From: Wolbachia endosymbiont of Aedes albopictus
GTDB taxonomy: Bacteria; Pseudomonadota; Alphaproteobacteria; Rickettsiales; Anaplasmataceae
Assembly: GCF_024804185.1 (NCBI RefSeq)
Contig: NZ_CP101657.1
Coordinates: 1-64,000, forward strand
DNA: 64,000 nt
Reading direction: 5' to 3'
Under the pieces are notes generated by a model. The model saw nothing but the letters and a program-made list of their open reading frames with translations, did no database searches and was not told the origin of the DNA. Below are positions 56,148-64,000 of this stretch, piece by piece (the stretch's first letter is position 1; the number at the start of each line of letters is the position of its first letter). The translations under genes and the position numbers were made by a program.

Positions 56148-56177
56148 TGTTAGCTGTCGGTTAGCAGTTAGCCCGCA

Positions 56178-56506
56178 GAAACGAAAAAACTTACTTGACA
56201 AACTTCACCAGCCCCCTTATTGTAGTATTAAGGGTATTTATGACTCAAAACTTGTTCTTGACCTGCAGGCTCAATGACAAAATTCAGTAAAAAACTCAGA
56301 GTATTTATTGGCGGATTACATAAAATTATAGCGGCTGCATGTCTTTTTTATTTTTTCTACATTCAGCCAAATCGCGCTTATTTTAAGCGTTAGCACATTA
56401 TTACAGCGCCACTTACAGTAATATAGAGTCAAAACTCGCACCACGGGACTTCTTTTGCCTTTTTTTCGCTTGGTAAATTTCTTAATGTTTGTAGCTAAAC
56501 GACAAC
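56178..56506 (+). repeat. Promoter-bearing dispersed repeat, copy 3
   Basis: This is almost the same sequence and orientation as copy 2 (GAAACGAAAAAACTTACTTG at the left, GCTAAACGACAAC at the right). It begins 30 bp after the purD stop. Its promoter reads away from purD into the adjoining palindrome array and towards the ankyrin-like gene at 57294. Confidence 0.75.
56195..56223 (+). promoter_or_regulatory. Conserved promoter in repeat copy 3
   Basis: TTGACA (56195-56200), 17 bp and TATTGT (56218-56223), as in copy 1. The same sequence in copies 1 and 3 differs from copy 2 mainly at the -10 hexamer. Confidence 0.6.
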
Positions 56507-56970
56507 CGTCATCCCTGTAAAGGTCAAGTATCCCGCTGCGTGTTAGCGCCGCGGCGGTATGACGGTTCGCGGTGGCATGACGGTTCGTGGCGGTATAGCA
56601 ATTCGTCATCCCGCTGCTTGTTAGCGGGATCTATTGCCGAGATACCGCGGCGGTATGACGGTTCGCGGTGGCATGACGGTTCGTGGCGGTATAGCAATTC
56701 GTCATCCCACTGCTTGTTAGCGGGATCTATTGCCAAGATACCGCGGCGGTATGACGGTTCACGGTGGTATGACGGTTCACGGTGGCATGACGATAAGCTC
56801 GTCATCCCGCTACGTGTTAGCGGGATCTATTGCCAAGATACCGCGGCGGTATGACGGTTCGCGGTGGCATGACGGTTCGTGGCGGAATGACGGTTAAGCA
56901 ATTCGTCATCCCGCTACGTGTTAGCGGGATCTAAAGATACCGCGAATGAATCGCGGTATGACGGTTAAGT
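56507..56970. repeat. Palindromic array with ~96-102 bp tandem units
   Basis: GATACCGCGGCGGTATGACG begins units at about 56641, 56737 and 56837, with an earlier related start near 56547. Each unit holds the CCGCGGCGG palindrome, the linkers CGGTTCGCGGTGGCATGACG, and a CATCCCGCT...AGCGGGATCT palindrome. The block behaves as a minisatellite. Short open frames on both strands only reflect the repeat. Confidence 0.8.
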
Positions 56971-57293
56971 AGGGTGTCATTCCAGCACGTGACGCTGTAA
57001 TCTAGTCTTTATTATGCAGCCACTTATTTAAAGTTAAGTTTCCTGGATCCCAGTGTCTGGGCACTGTAGACAATGTGGCAAAAAATATCATAGAATTCAA
57101 TAGGATAATCCCTAGGGAATTCCTGCGTCCAAAGAGTTAAGTCATGTTGATGCTGTTTGAATGAGCTGACATAAAGATAAGCCAAATTTTTACAAGGAAA
57201 ACATTTCAAGTAGCAAGACAACTTTGATTGAACCAAATTTATGGGGTGAGCAACTGCGCTACCACTAAATCAACAAATCTATAATAGGAGGCT
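56971..57293. other. Intergenic remainder before the ankyrin-like gene
   Basis: 57025-57070 holds a CAGTG/CACTG palindrome next to GGATCCCAGTG, a relative of the repeats at 34240 and 34580 in inverted orientation. The rest shows a 70-residue open frame on the minus strand without recognisable homology, possibly a gene remnant. AGGAGG at 57286-57291 is a strong ribosome-binding site for the next gene. Confidence 0.5.
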
Positions 57294-58247
57294 ATGAAAA
57301 CGCCAAAACTGACTGGTGAATTAGTATGTGATATATATGAGTTAACAAATAAAGATAGAAAGAATATACAAAAACTAGCAAGAAAAATAGAGGAAGGGAA
57401 AGGTATTGCTGGAAGGTTTAGAAATAGAGTATTCAAAAAGTCCAGCTATAACGCAAGCACGATTCTTTTAACGAAAATAATTTACAAGTATCAGGGCAGA
57501 GAGGAGACATTGTCACTACTGCATTATGCTATAAGTCATAAAAATAATCAAGCTGTAAAAGATCTTTTAGAAGAAGCCGAAAAACAAAAACTATTAAAGG
57601 AATTTCTGAATGAAGAAATGACCACAAAACATTCAGATGGTCGGGAAGAAACTCATACAATACTTACAGATGCTATATCACGTAGAGACAATGACATGAT
57701 TAGAGCAGTGTTAAAGATCTCTGAGGAAAAGGGTATCTTGAAAGAGATTGTCAAAAAAAGAATAACAATAAAACATTCAAATGGCAAAGAAACAACTTAC
57801 ACTCCATTCACCTATGCTGAAGCGTGTGAAAATAGTGAAGCTGTAAGAGAACTGGGAAATATTCTTAATAAGAGAGTAACCCAGCAGTCCACTGTTGTAA
57901 CAGCCAAAACTACTACAGCTAGAAGTGAAAAAGTGCTTCAAGGTAATATCGAGACACCTGCTGACACATATGAAAATAGTAATAAAAGTAGTCTTGAAGA
58001 ATCTATAGAACATAAACCATGCGAAAACAGTAATGCAATAGCTATAGAGGACAAAGATATCGCTGCTTCAATAGAAAAGCTTGATAATACTGGAGACCAA
58101 CTGATATGCGAAAAAAATGAAACTGCTGTAACAGAAACTGACATACAAGGACAAAGATACCGTCTCACCAGTCAACAAAAAAATTATAAAAATTGCTCAA
58201 GTTACATCATAAAATCAAAAAATACTTTCAATTTACATCCTGTGTAG
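57294..58247 (+). CDS. Candidate effector with ~48-residue ankyrin-like repeats
   Basis: The 317-residue protein is not a named family member. It has three copies of a ~48-residue unit. Each has an ankyrin-like helix pair (LLHYAISHKNNQAVKDLLEE; ILTDAISRRDNDMIRAVLK; FTYAEACENSEAVRELGN). The first two continue into a hydrophilic stretch ending KHSDG or KHSNG, then REET or KETT. The units are longer than the usual 33-residue ankyrin repeat. From about residue 195 the chain becomes polar and low-complexity. A strong AGGAGG site precedes the ATG. Position beside an IS element and a phage-like module, and the ankyrin character, suggest a host-directed protein. Confidence 0.65.
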   Translation: MKTPKLTGELVCDIYELTNKDRKNIQKLARKIEEGKGIAGRFRNRVFKKSSYNASTILLTKIIYKYQGREETLSLLHYAISHKNNQAVKDLLEEAEKQKLLKEFLNEEMTTKHSDGREETHTILTDAISRRDNDMIRAVLKISEEKGILKEIVKKRITIKHSNGKETTYTPFTYAEACENSEAVRELGNILNKRVTQQSTVVTAKTTTARSEKVLQGNIETPADTYENSNKSSLEESIEHKPCENSNAIAIEDKDIAASIEKLDNTGDQLICEKNETAVTETDIQGQRYRLTSQQKNYKNCSSYIIKSKNTFNLHPV

Positions 58248-58263
58248 CGGTACACAGATTATA

Positions 58264-58330
58264 GTTAGTGGATATGTTAATTAGTTACATATAAGACAGC
58301 AGAAATTTACTTATCAACATATCCACTAAC
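58264..58330. repeat. Perfect 15-bp hairpin beside the second IS110 element
   Basis: GTTAGTGGATATGTT (58264-58278) and its exact complement (58316-58330) enclose a 37-base loop. It lies between two convergent genes, 70 bp past the transposase stop. The arm resembles that of the hairpin at 26694 (shared GTTA, then GATATGT/AATATGT), so the two are related rather than chance terminators. Confidence 0.65.
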
Positions 58331-58399
58331 CAACTACATTCAATAAATTTGTGTAAGATACTATTTCGCATAAGATGTGATAGAAAGCATTTTTTGATT

Positions 58400-59434
58400 T
58401 TAAAGCACTAAACCTTCAGCCAACCTCTTAGCCCTATAGTTTTTTATATGATCTGGATCAAAAGCCTTCTTTGAACTTAAAACACCAAAAACAATATGGA
58501 GTAACTTACGCATTGCCGCTCCCACAACAGCCATATTATGCTTACCTTTCTCTTTCAACCTTTCGCAAAAAGTCATAATAATAGGATTATGATTCTTAGC
58601 TGCTATAGCAGGAAAGAAAAGTGCCTTACGTAATGTTCGTGAACCAGCCTTACTTAATCTGGGCTTGGCATATACAGAGGAACCTGATGTTATATTTCTC
58701 GGTATAACTCCTGCATATGCTGCTAATTGCCTGGCATCTCTAAAAGCTTTTATGTCAGGAACCTCAGCTAAAATAGCTATTGCTGATTTTTCTCCTATAC
58801 CTGAAATAGTCAGTAGAAGTTGAAAATTTTCCAACAACTCTTTGTGTTGCTTTAATAATTCACGTATGGAGTTTTTTATTGTTTCTATTCTTTGTTCTAT
58901 GTTCATTGCAAGGTCTTCCCAAGCATTTGCAACTTCTTTAGGCAGTCTCTCTTTTTTTTCTAAGTGGTTATTTACCAATGTCAATTCATCTTTTAACGCA
59001 GCCGAGCAACGATAAAGATGTTTTAACTTTTTTAACTCAGGAGAAGGTGGTGTCCAACGAGTTGGTTCCTGTCTTTGGCAATAATCAGCAATAATTTCTG
59101 CGTCGGTCTGATCATTCTTTTGTCGTACAAGCTTACTCCTTGCATAAGATTTTATGCAATAAGGATTTACAACACTAACAAAATATCCAGCATTGTGAAG
59201 AAATTCAGCCAAAGCTTCGCCATAACAACCAGTAGCTTCCATACAGGCTTTTACTTCTTCTACATTATGTTTTTGTAGAAAGTCCTGCAAACCTTGAAAC
59301 CCAGAATCCTCGTTTTTAAAATTCCTTTTCCTAGTTTCACGTTTTCCTTTTTTGCTTATGAATGAAAGAAAAACATCAAAGCGATCTTTTGATATGTCTA
59401 TTCCTAAAAAGTTGTTGATCATATATAACCCCAT
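58400..59434 (-). mobile_element. IS110-family transposase, intact
   Basis: The 344-residue transposase (a second start at 59422 gives MINNFLGIDISKDRF) carries the RuvC-like DEDD residues: FLGIDISKDRFDVF, EATGCYGEAL and KNDQTDAEIIADY. The Tnp domain has LTISGIGEKSAIAILAEVP, AYAGVIPRNITSGSSVYAK and LSKAGSRTLRKALFFPA, the serine of TSGSS being the likely nucleophile. It belongs to a different lineage from the copy at 25753. The reading frame is whole, so the copy may be active. Non-coding flanks: 58250-58399 and 59435-59630. Confidence 0.9.
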
Positions 59435-59639
59435 ACGTTACCATTTAAAATGAAAAGTAAGGCTTACCTTGTGAATACAGAATTAGAACCATTTAGGTTT
59501 TTCTACGATACCGTCCAGCCTATACTTTTGAGAAGGGAACTCTTATCTGCAGCACAGATTTTATATCTAAGCCAAATACCAAAGTTTTTCCCTTCTCCAT
59601 CTAATGCTTAAGCTTAAAACATTAAATGCTTTTTACAAG

Positions 59640-60413
59640 ATACAAGCTAGATGTTCTGGAGAAAACTTTTGCCCAGCACAACAAATAGGAAAGTTAAAAC
59701 ATTTTGTGGAAGTTTTTGACATTAAAGGTTTTGGCAATAAACAAGTAGAATTCTTTTACGATCTTGGCTTGATAGAATAAATCCCTGACATTTTTACTCT
59801 CGAAGAAAAACTTGAAAATTTCGACTTAAGTCAACTAAAGGGGTGGGGTAAACAGTCGATATCTAATTTGTTGGATTCAATAAATAGCAGAAGAACCATA
59901 ACCCTCAACAAATTTATAACTGCTCTAGGGATTCTGCACGTCGGACCGCATACAGCAAAATTAATAGCCGACCGTTATAAATCTTATGAGAGTTGGTACG
60001 AAGCTATTGCTCAATTGTCTTATGGTAGCTGTCAATTAATGAGCATAATAGGTGTAGCCAAGGAGATTACAGCTTCCTTGGAGGAATTTTTTTCTGATGA
60101 GAATAATGTTGAAATGGTAGAAAATCTCGCCGTGCAGTTAACTATTCTTCCTGTAGCTGCTAATACTAGTAATTCCATTTTTAATGGCAAAACAGTAGTT
60201 TTTACTGGAAAACTTTCAAAAACAGAAAGAAATGAAGCGCAAGTAAAAGTAGAATCTTTAGGTGCCATAATAAGCTCAAGTGTGTCAAGTAAAACAGCCT
60301 TCTTGGTTGTCGGCGAAAAACCTGGATCAAAGCACAAAAAAGCTGTGGAACTGGGTGTTAAAATTTTAACCGAGGAGGAATTTTACAAATTAATTCTGGA
60401 AGAAAAACCGTAA
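59640..60413 (+). pseudogene. ligA: NAD-dependent DNA ligase (LigA) C-terminal remnant
   Basis: The frame encodes the LigA zinc finger ([20 protein letters not shown]), the [11 protein letters not shown]-like turn, helix-hairpin-helix repeats (GWGKQSISNLLDSINSRR; LGILHVGPHTAKLIADRY) and a C-terminal BRCT domain (GKTVVFTGKLSKTERNEAQV). There is an in-frame TAA at 59778-59780, and the entire adenylation and OB domains are missing. The 5' break lies near the IS110 element. LigA is essential, so an intact copy should exist elsewhere; this looks like a partial duplicate or rearrangement scar. Confidence 0.8.
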
Positions 60414-60421
60414 TCTCAACT

Positions 60422-61369
60422 TTATTTATCTGAACTTTCAAGTTCTTCAGTGGATAAGCCGGTTACTTGGGAAATGGCATCGATAGAAACTCCTAACATA
60501 AGTAGATTATTTGCTACTTTGATTCCCTCTACTTTATCAATCTTTTCTTTGTAAATTTGCCTTCTTTGGGATAAAAATTCTACCCATACATCCAGTTCAT
60601 CTTGTGATTCTTGATTGTTAATTTTTTTTAACTCTCTCGCCCAACTTAATAGCTCTTTTTCTCCTTCACTATCTGTATCTTCGTCTTCACAACAGTTTTC
60701 TCCTGTTGATTTAAGTGCCAGATCTTCAGCATTCACTGATAACTTTCTTGCTATTTCCCATAACCTCTCACCGAACATGGTGCTCCCTTGTTCATAGTAA
60801 TGTATCTGTGGACCTCCTACACCAAGCTCTTTTGCTAATTCCTCTTGCGTATACCCTTGTATTATTCTCCACTTTTTCATTCCATCCCTTTTGTTGGAAC
60901 GCCTAGAACTTTTTTCTTCTTTATTTTCATATGCGTCATCTGATAAACCTGTTGCTCGGTAGATTATATCGTTAGCAAATCCTGCCTTTAGCATATTCTT
61001 CGCCATTCTTATTCTTGCTGCTTTTATAGCACTTTCTTCCTCAGCCCGAATAGATTTGGTTAATGCGTAAATTGCTTTGCGTCCCCTTGTTTTTGCTATG
61101 AAATTGGACATCCATTGAGTCTTATCACAACAACGATTTTCTTTGAGTACTTTTTGTCTAGGAAGCAGATCACTCAAGCTAACTGATAATGCGTCTGCTA
61201 TAATTTGTAATTCCTCATCTGGAATGCTACATACCCCTAGTTCATATCTTCGCAGCGTATGATAGTTTATACCTGTTTTGTCTGCTAAGTCTTTTATGGT
61301 ATATTTTCTTTTTAACCTCCAGCTTCTTATTTTTTGCGCTATTTTGTATCTTATAGAGATATTTGCCAT
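60422..61369 (-). CDS. Phage-type transcriptional regulator with two HTH modules
   Basis: The 315-residue protein has two XRE-type helix-turn-helix domains: residues 8-62 (SWRLKRKYTIKDLADKTGIN...RRYELG) and about 167-222 (IQGYTQEELAKELGVG...HYYEQG). Each is followed by a helical tail ending in a similar motif: NMLKAGFANDIIYRATGLS after the first, NLLMLGVSIDAISQVTGLS after the second. The protein is therefore an internal duplication. Its counterpart in WO prophages of Wolbachia is a known regulator class. A relative starts at the window's right edge. Confidence 0.85.
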   Translation of the reverse strand: MANISIRYKIAQKIRSWRLKRKYTIKDLADKTGINYHTLRRYELGVCSIPDEELQIIADALSVSLSDLLPRQKVLKENRCCDKTQWMSNFIAKTRGRKAIYALTKSIRAEEESAIKAARIRMAKNMLKAGFANDIIYRATGLSDDAYENKEEKSSRRSNKRDGMKKWRIIQGYTQEELAKELGVGGPQIHYYEQGSTMFGERLWEIARKLSVNAEDLALKSTGENCCEDEDTDSEGEKELLSWARELKKINNQESQDELDVWVEFLSQRRQIYKEKIDKVEGIKVANNLLMLGVSIDAISQVTGLSTEELESSDK

Positions 61370-61473
61370 GCCGCAACGGTTTTACGGAAATAAACATTTA
61401 TACCCTGTTAATAGGCTTTTTGCTACTTTGTCAAAAGATTAAATTTAGCTTATGTTTATTGGAAGAGCTCGGC

Positions 61474-61511
61474 TTGGACTGCGATTTATATAAAGCTTTT
61501 ACGCAGTCCAA
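61474..61511. terminator. Inverted repeat after the phage-like gene
   Basis: TTGGACTGCG (61474-61483) and CGCAGTCCAA (61502-61511) form a perfect 10-bp stem with an 18-base loop, 22 bp past the stop of the minus-strand gene at 61533. No clear U-run follows on that strand, so termination is plausible but not certain. Confidence 0.5.
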
Positions 61512-61532
61512 TTTGAGAAGGAAGCCCTTTGT

Positions 61533-62237
61533 TTAACGTTTCCTAAAGGCTTCTTGGCTACCTCCACATGTCCTATCCACCCACGATAGTGTTTCACTTG
61601 AGCCACTAACCGCCTTTATTTCTTCTGTAACCTTCTCTTTACTCCACTTGCCATCCCTAGGGAAACTTCCTTTTTCTACCGCTTCTTTGACTGTCATTCC
61701 CCCAAAAAGGCAACCTTTTCCTACTACTTCGCCTCTTTTTTGTAGTTCAGCCCACATTTCTTGGTTTCCCACTCTTACCTGTACTTGATAGCAGTTTTTT
61801 ACATCATGGTACAATATAATATTTAGCTTGCCAACACTTGTAGGAAATTCTAACACGACTGAGCTACTCTCTGATACATCAATGTAGTTTCTCTCACCTC
61901 CTTTCTCAGTTCTGACTTCAATTTCACTATCGCCCATTTTTATAATGTTACTTCCTAACCCTTTGTCTAGACCTAAATCTCTTGTGCCTTCTAGTACCTT
62001 GGCAACCTCTATTTTACTATCCTCAGAGAATTCCATAAAAAATGTTTTGTTGTCCATTTCCACGTCTATTACGGCTCCTCTTTTAACAGCACTTTCACCG
62101 ACTTTCCTTAGTTCTTCAAGTCGCTTATCTATCTGTGGCTGCATTTCCGGTTGCAGTTCTTTATAAATTTCACCTAACAGTTTATTCTGCAACAGATTGT
62201 CATGAAACTCTGCTCCTCTTAGTATTAATTTACTCAT
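61533..62237 (-). CDS. Uncharacterised phage-module protein
   Basis: The start is taken as ATG 62237 (MSKLILRGAEFHDNLL), just after the upstream gene, giving 234 residues; a longer frame would overlap that gene by 71 bp. I do not recognise the fold. The N-terminal ~70 residues are helical and charged (LLGEIYKELQPEMQPQIDKR), and the middle looks like beta strands (VIDVEMDNKTFFMEFSED; SSVVLEFPTSVGKLNIILY). The C-terminus is polar. It lies in a minus-strand run with a regulator and RadC. Confidence 0.6.
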   Translation of the reverse strand: MSKLILRGAEFHDNLLQNKLLGEIYKELQPEMQPQIDKRLEELRKVGESAVKRGAVIDVEMDNKTFFMEFSEDSKIEVAKVLEGTRDLGLDKGLGSNIIKMGDSEIEVRTEKGGERNYIDVSESSSVVLEFPTSVGKLNIILYHDVKNCYQVQVRVGNQEMWAELQKRGEVVGKGCLFGGMTVKEAVEKGSFPRDGKWSKEKVTEEIKAVSGSSETLSWVDRTCGGSQEAFRKR

Positions 62238-62250
62238 TATCTTTTTCTGA

Positions 62251-62754
62251 TCACCTTTTTTGAACTTGTGAAAATGCATACCCAGACTCAGCAAAGCTCC
62301 GGCCTCCCTCATCACACCCATTCATCCTCATTCCAGCAGCTATTGCCTCATCTACAACTTTGTTCAGCTCACTTGGATTTTTTGCTGTTACAATTGCACT
62401 TTTTAACCGGCTCAATCCTTTACTTTCCCTTGCACTTAGCTTTATTTTTTGCAGTCCTGAAACAAATGGATTTAACCCCTCTGGATAATCTTCTTGATTA
62501 CTTGCTGGTTTTGTGCCGTAAATACGATCAAGTCCTTCTTCGAAGTTTATTTGGTTTTCGCGACCATCTCTACTAGGGGAAGGCATTGTACCTCCAGGAT
62601 TTTGGTTATTAATTTTGCTCACAAAGTTAGACGGTTGTATATCAATGCCCTCAAGAGCACTAAATATTTTGCCCAATAACTTGCGGTTAATATTGAACTT
62701 ACGATTCTTTTTATTTGGGTCTTTTCGAACCATTGTAATTTTTTTACTAGCCAT
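62251..62754 (-). CDS. Uncharacterised phage-module protein
   Basis: A 167-residue protein with a very basic N-terminus (MASKKITMVRKDPNKKNRKF), a polar low-complexity middle (NNQNPGGTMPSPSRDGRENQ) and an Ala/Lys-rich helical end (LSRLKSAIVTAKNPSELNKV). No family is recognised. A good AGGAGGC site lies 5 bp ahead of the ATG. It is 13 bp upstream of the next gene, so the two are probably co-transcribed. Confidence 0.6.
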   Translation of the reverse strand: MASKKITMVRKDPNKKNRKFNINRKLLGKIFSALEGIDIQPSNFVSKINNQNPGGTMPSPSRDGRENQINFEEGLDRIYGTKPASNQEDYPEGLNPFVSGLQKIKLSARESKGLSRLKSAIVTAKNPSELNKVVDEAIAAGMRMNGCDEGGRSFAESGYAFSQVQKR

Positions 62755-62814
62755 ATAAGCCTCCTATATTAAGCATATTATCTAAGTCTATAGAGCAATT
62801 TATTGCTTTACTAT

Positions 62815-62957
62815 TAACTTAATATACAAATTATAGAAAGATCTTGTATAATTTGCAACTATTTGTAACAAAAGAATAAAGCTTTTTGGGCTTTTATTCG
62901 TTTATTATAACTTAATACACAAGTTATACAAAGATCTTGTATGTTTTACAACTTTTG
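62815..62957. promoter_or_regulatory. Duplicated ~47-bp regulatory repeat with ATACAA/TTGTAT palindromes
   Basis: The gap upstream of the gene at 62754 holds two similar blocks (62815-62861 and 62908-62955). Both start AACTTAATA and contain GATCTTGTAT. The second has a near-perfect palindrome ATACAA-AGATC-TTGTAT; the first has ATACAA and TTGTAT set wider apart. They are candidate operators for the adjacent HTH regulators. The rest of 62755-63070 shows no gene. Confidence 0.5.
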
Positions 62958-63070
62958 TGATGTCTTTTTCCAAATCTCAGCTATAGAAATATGCTTTCCT
63001 TAAAGCACTTATATTCATATTTCGTATTGCTTCCACTAGCAGTAAATTTCCCAAACCTGAAAAATTTGGT

Positions 63071-63760
63071 TTATAACAGCTCTCTTTCCTTAAAGCTGCA
63101 ATATCCTTTGTCTGTCACAATAATGTGATCCTCTAGCTCAATTCCCACTCCTTGACATGCTGACACTAATTCTCTAGTCATAACTTTATCATCTTCTGAT
63201 GGTTCTAAACTCCCTCCTGGATGGTTGTGAGCTAATATTATTGATGCTGCCTCCATTGATAATGCCTTTTTTACCACTTTCCTTTCAGATAGGTGCACCT
63301 CATCTATTGTACCAAAATACACTTCGTCTCTTATCAAACGGTACTGTGTATCCAAATATATTATCTGGACAGCTTCTTTTGCTGAAAAGCCTATACTTAC
63401 CCTTACATATTCTATGAGCTTTTCTTGGCTATCCATTACAGGGCCTCTCTTTAACCCTTCTCTTAGTGCCCTCTTGTAAGCTTCTTTAACACATTCAATT
63501 GCTGCGGCTGCATGTTCGGTCATTCCGTCTATCATTTTCAGGTCATCGATTTCTCGCCCTAAAATTTCTCCTATGCCTGGGCAATTGTCCATTAGATTTT
63601 TAGTAACATCTTGAGCTTGGGCCCTGTCATGAACTGCCCCTAGAAGTACTGCCACTATTTCACGATCAAATAGAGCACTTCCTCCTCCGCTTTGTAGTAC
63701 TCTCTCAATTTTTTCTATAAGTTTTTCACTATTATTCTTGTTATTCATAAAATATACCAT
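63071..63760 (-). CDS. radC: RadC family protein (MPN/JAMM domain)
   Basis: The 229-residue protein (a second start at 63748 gives MNNKNNSEKLIEK) has an N-terminal helix-hairpin-helix-like region and a C-terminal MPN domain. The JAMM metal-binding motif reads LAHNHPGGSLEPSEDD, preceded by the glutamate of GTIDEVHLSERK. RadC proteins are often phage- or plasmid-associated; in WO-type regions a radC gene sits near the regulators. The biochemical role is unknown. The 195 bp upstream show no clear features. Confidence 0.88.
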   Translation of the reverse strand: MVYFMNNKNNSEKLIEKIERVLQSGGGSALFDREIVAVLLGAVHDRAQAQDVTKNLMDNCPGIGEILGREIDDLKMIDGMTEHAAAAIECVKEAYKRALREGLKRGPVMDSQEKLIEYVRVSIGFSAKEAVQIIYLDTQYRLIRDEVYFGTIDEVHLSERKVVKKALSMEAASIILAHNHPGGSLEPSEDDKVMTRELVSACQGVGIELEDHIIVTDKGYCSFKERELL

Positions 63761-63955
63761 TCATTAATAATAAATTGTTTTTAAATGTTTACTGCTATTT
63801 TTTTTAGCAGTATTGGCATAAAGCCATCCATTTTGGCGGAAGTCAAGTCAATTTTTTCGATTTTTTTTGTTTATTTTTTTTATGAAAATACAAAAGATAT
63901 TAATAGATGTTTATTCCCTTAAGCGCGTGTTTAAAAAAATAAGTATCGTTTAAGG

Positions 63956-64000
63956 CTACTCTGCAGGCAAGCCAGTTATTGAAGAAATAGCATCAACAGA
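63956..64000 (-). CDS. C-terminal end of a second duplicated-HTH regulator (partial)
   Basis: The last bases on the minus strand encode SVDAISSITGLPAE and a TAG stop (63956-63958). This matches the end of the regulator at 60422 (SIDAISQVTGLSTEE), so a paralogue continues beyond the window. Confidence 0.75.
   Translation of the reverse strand, partial: SVDAISSITGLPAE

Noticed and set aside
57024-57236. 70-residue minus-strand frame before the ankyrin-like gene
   Set aside because: No start context, family similarity or neighbour supports it; it may be a gene remnant but I could not identify one.
57280-57285. TATAAT box just upstream of the ankyrin-like gene
   Set aside because: It directly abuts the AGGAGG ribosome-binding site, leaving no room for a normal 5' leader, and no -35 hexamer is placed 17 bp ahead.
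62238-62321. Longer N-terminus for the gene at 61533
   Set aside because: The extra 28 residues overlap the upstream gene in another frame, whereas the ATG at 62237 follows that gene directly with a purine-rich leader.

Overview
The window reads as the chromosome of an arthropod Wolbachia (Rickettsiales), linearised at dnaA. The evidence is the low G+C content, a fused rpoB-rpoC gene, a ribA-virB8-virB9-virB10-virB11-virD4-wspB cluster, scattered palindromic repeats, ankyrin-type genes, IS110 elements and WO-prophage-like regulators next to radC. The strain cannot be named from sequence reading alone.

Layout. 1-11 kb: dnaA, an exported metallophosphoesterase, tRNA-Leu(GAG) behind a near-consensus promoter, and the ribA/type IV secretion operon ending in the surface protein gene wspB. 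11-14.5 kb: prmC, a repeat block, a divergent haem-copper-oxidase-like membrane protein and a truncated ABC transporter. 14.5-20.5 kb: the protein quality-control run tig-clpP-clpX-lon and tRNA-Leu(UAG). 20.6-25.1 kb: BON lipoprotein, gshB, murG, a small charged protein and a first lpd. 25.1-27.5 kb: a promoter-bearing repeat, a decayed IS110 copy and a palindrome array. 27.5-34 kb: peroxiredoxin/thioredoxin reductase, a frameshifted ankyrin gene, then xerC, a second lpd and a PQQ-type beta-propeller protein. 34-35.3 kb: repeats. 35.3-51.3 kb: the str/rif-type operon (rpsL, rpsG, fusA, tuf, tRNA-Trp, secE, nusG, rplK, rplA, rplJ, rplL, rpoBC). 51.3-56.1 kb: dus, a membrane-anchored Ulp1-like protease, serS and purD. 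56.1-60.4 kb: another repeat block, an ankyrin-like candidate effector, an intact IS110 transposase and a ligA remnant. 60.4-64 kb: a phage-like minus-strand module with duplicated-HTH regulators, two unknown proteins and RadC.

The main signals beyond ordinary annotation are these. (1) NusG carries a tandem duplication of its N-terminal NGN domain. (2) A dispersed ~330-bp repeat occurs in four copies, every one keeping a TTGACA-17-TATNNT promoter at the same end, which suggests a mobile small-RNA or promoter cassette. (3) A two-TM Ulp1/C48 cysteine protease has an intact catalytic set and is a plausible host-directed deubiquitinase/deSUMOylase. (4) Both IS110-family elements have related long perfect hairpins just 3' of their transposase genes and non-coding upstream ends that could hold bridge RNAs. 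(5) An ankyrin/TM gene is broken at an A8 tract where transcript slippage could restore the frame. (6) A regulator is built from two copies of an HTH plus TGLS module. All functional statements are homology-based reading of the translated sequence; no database search was possible.
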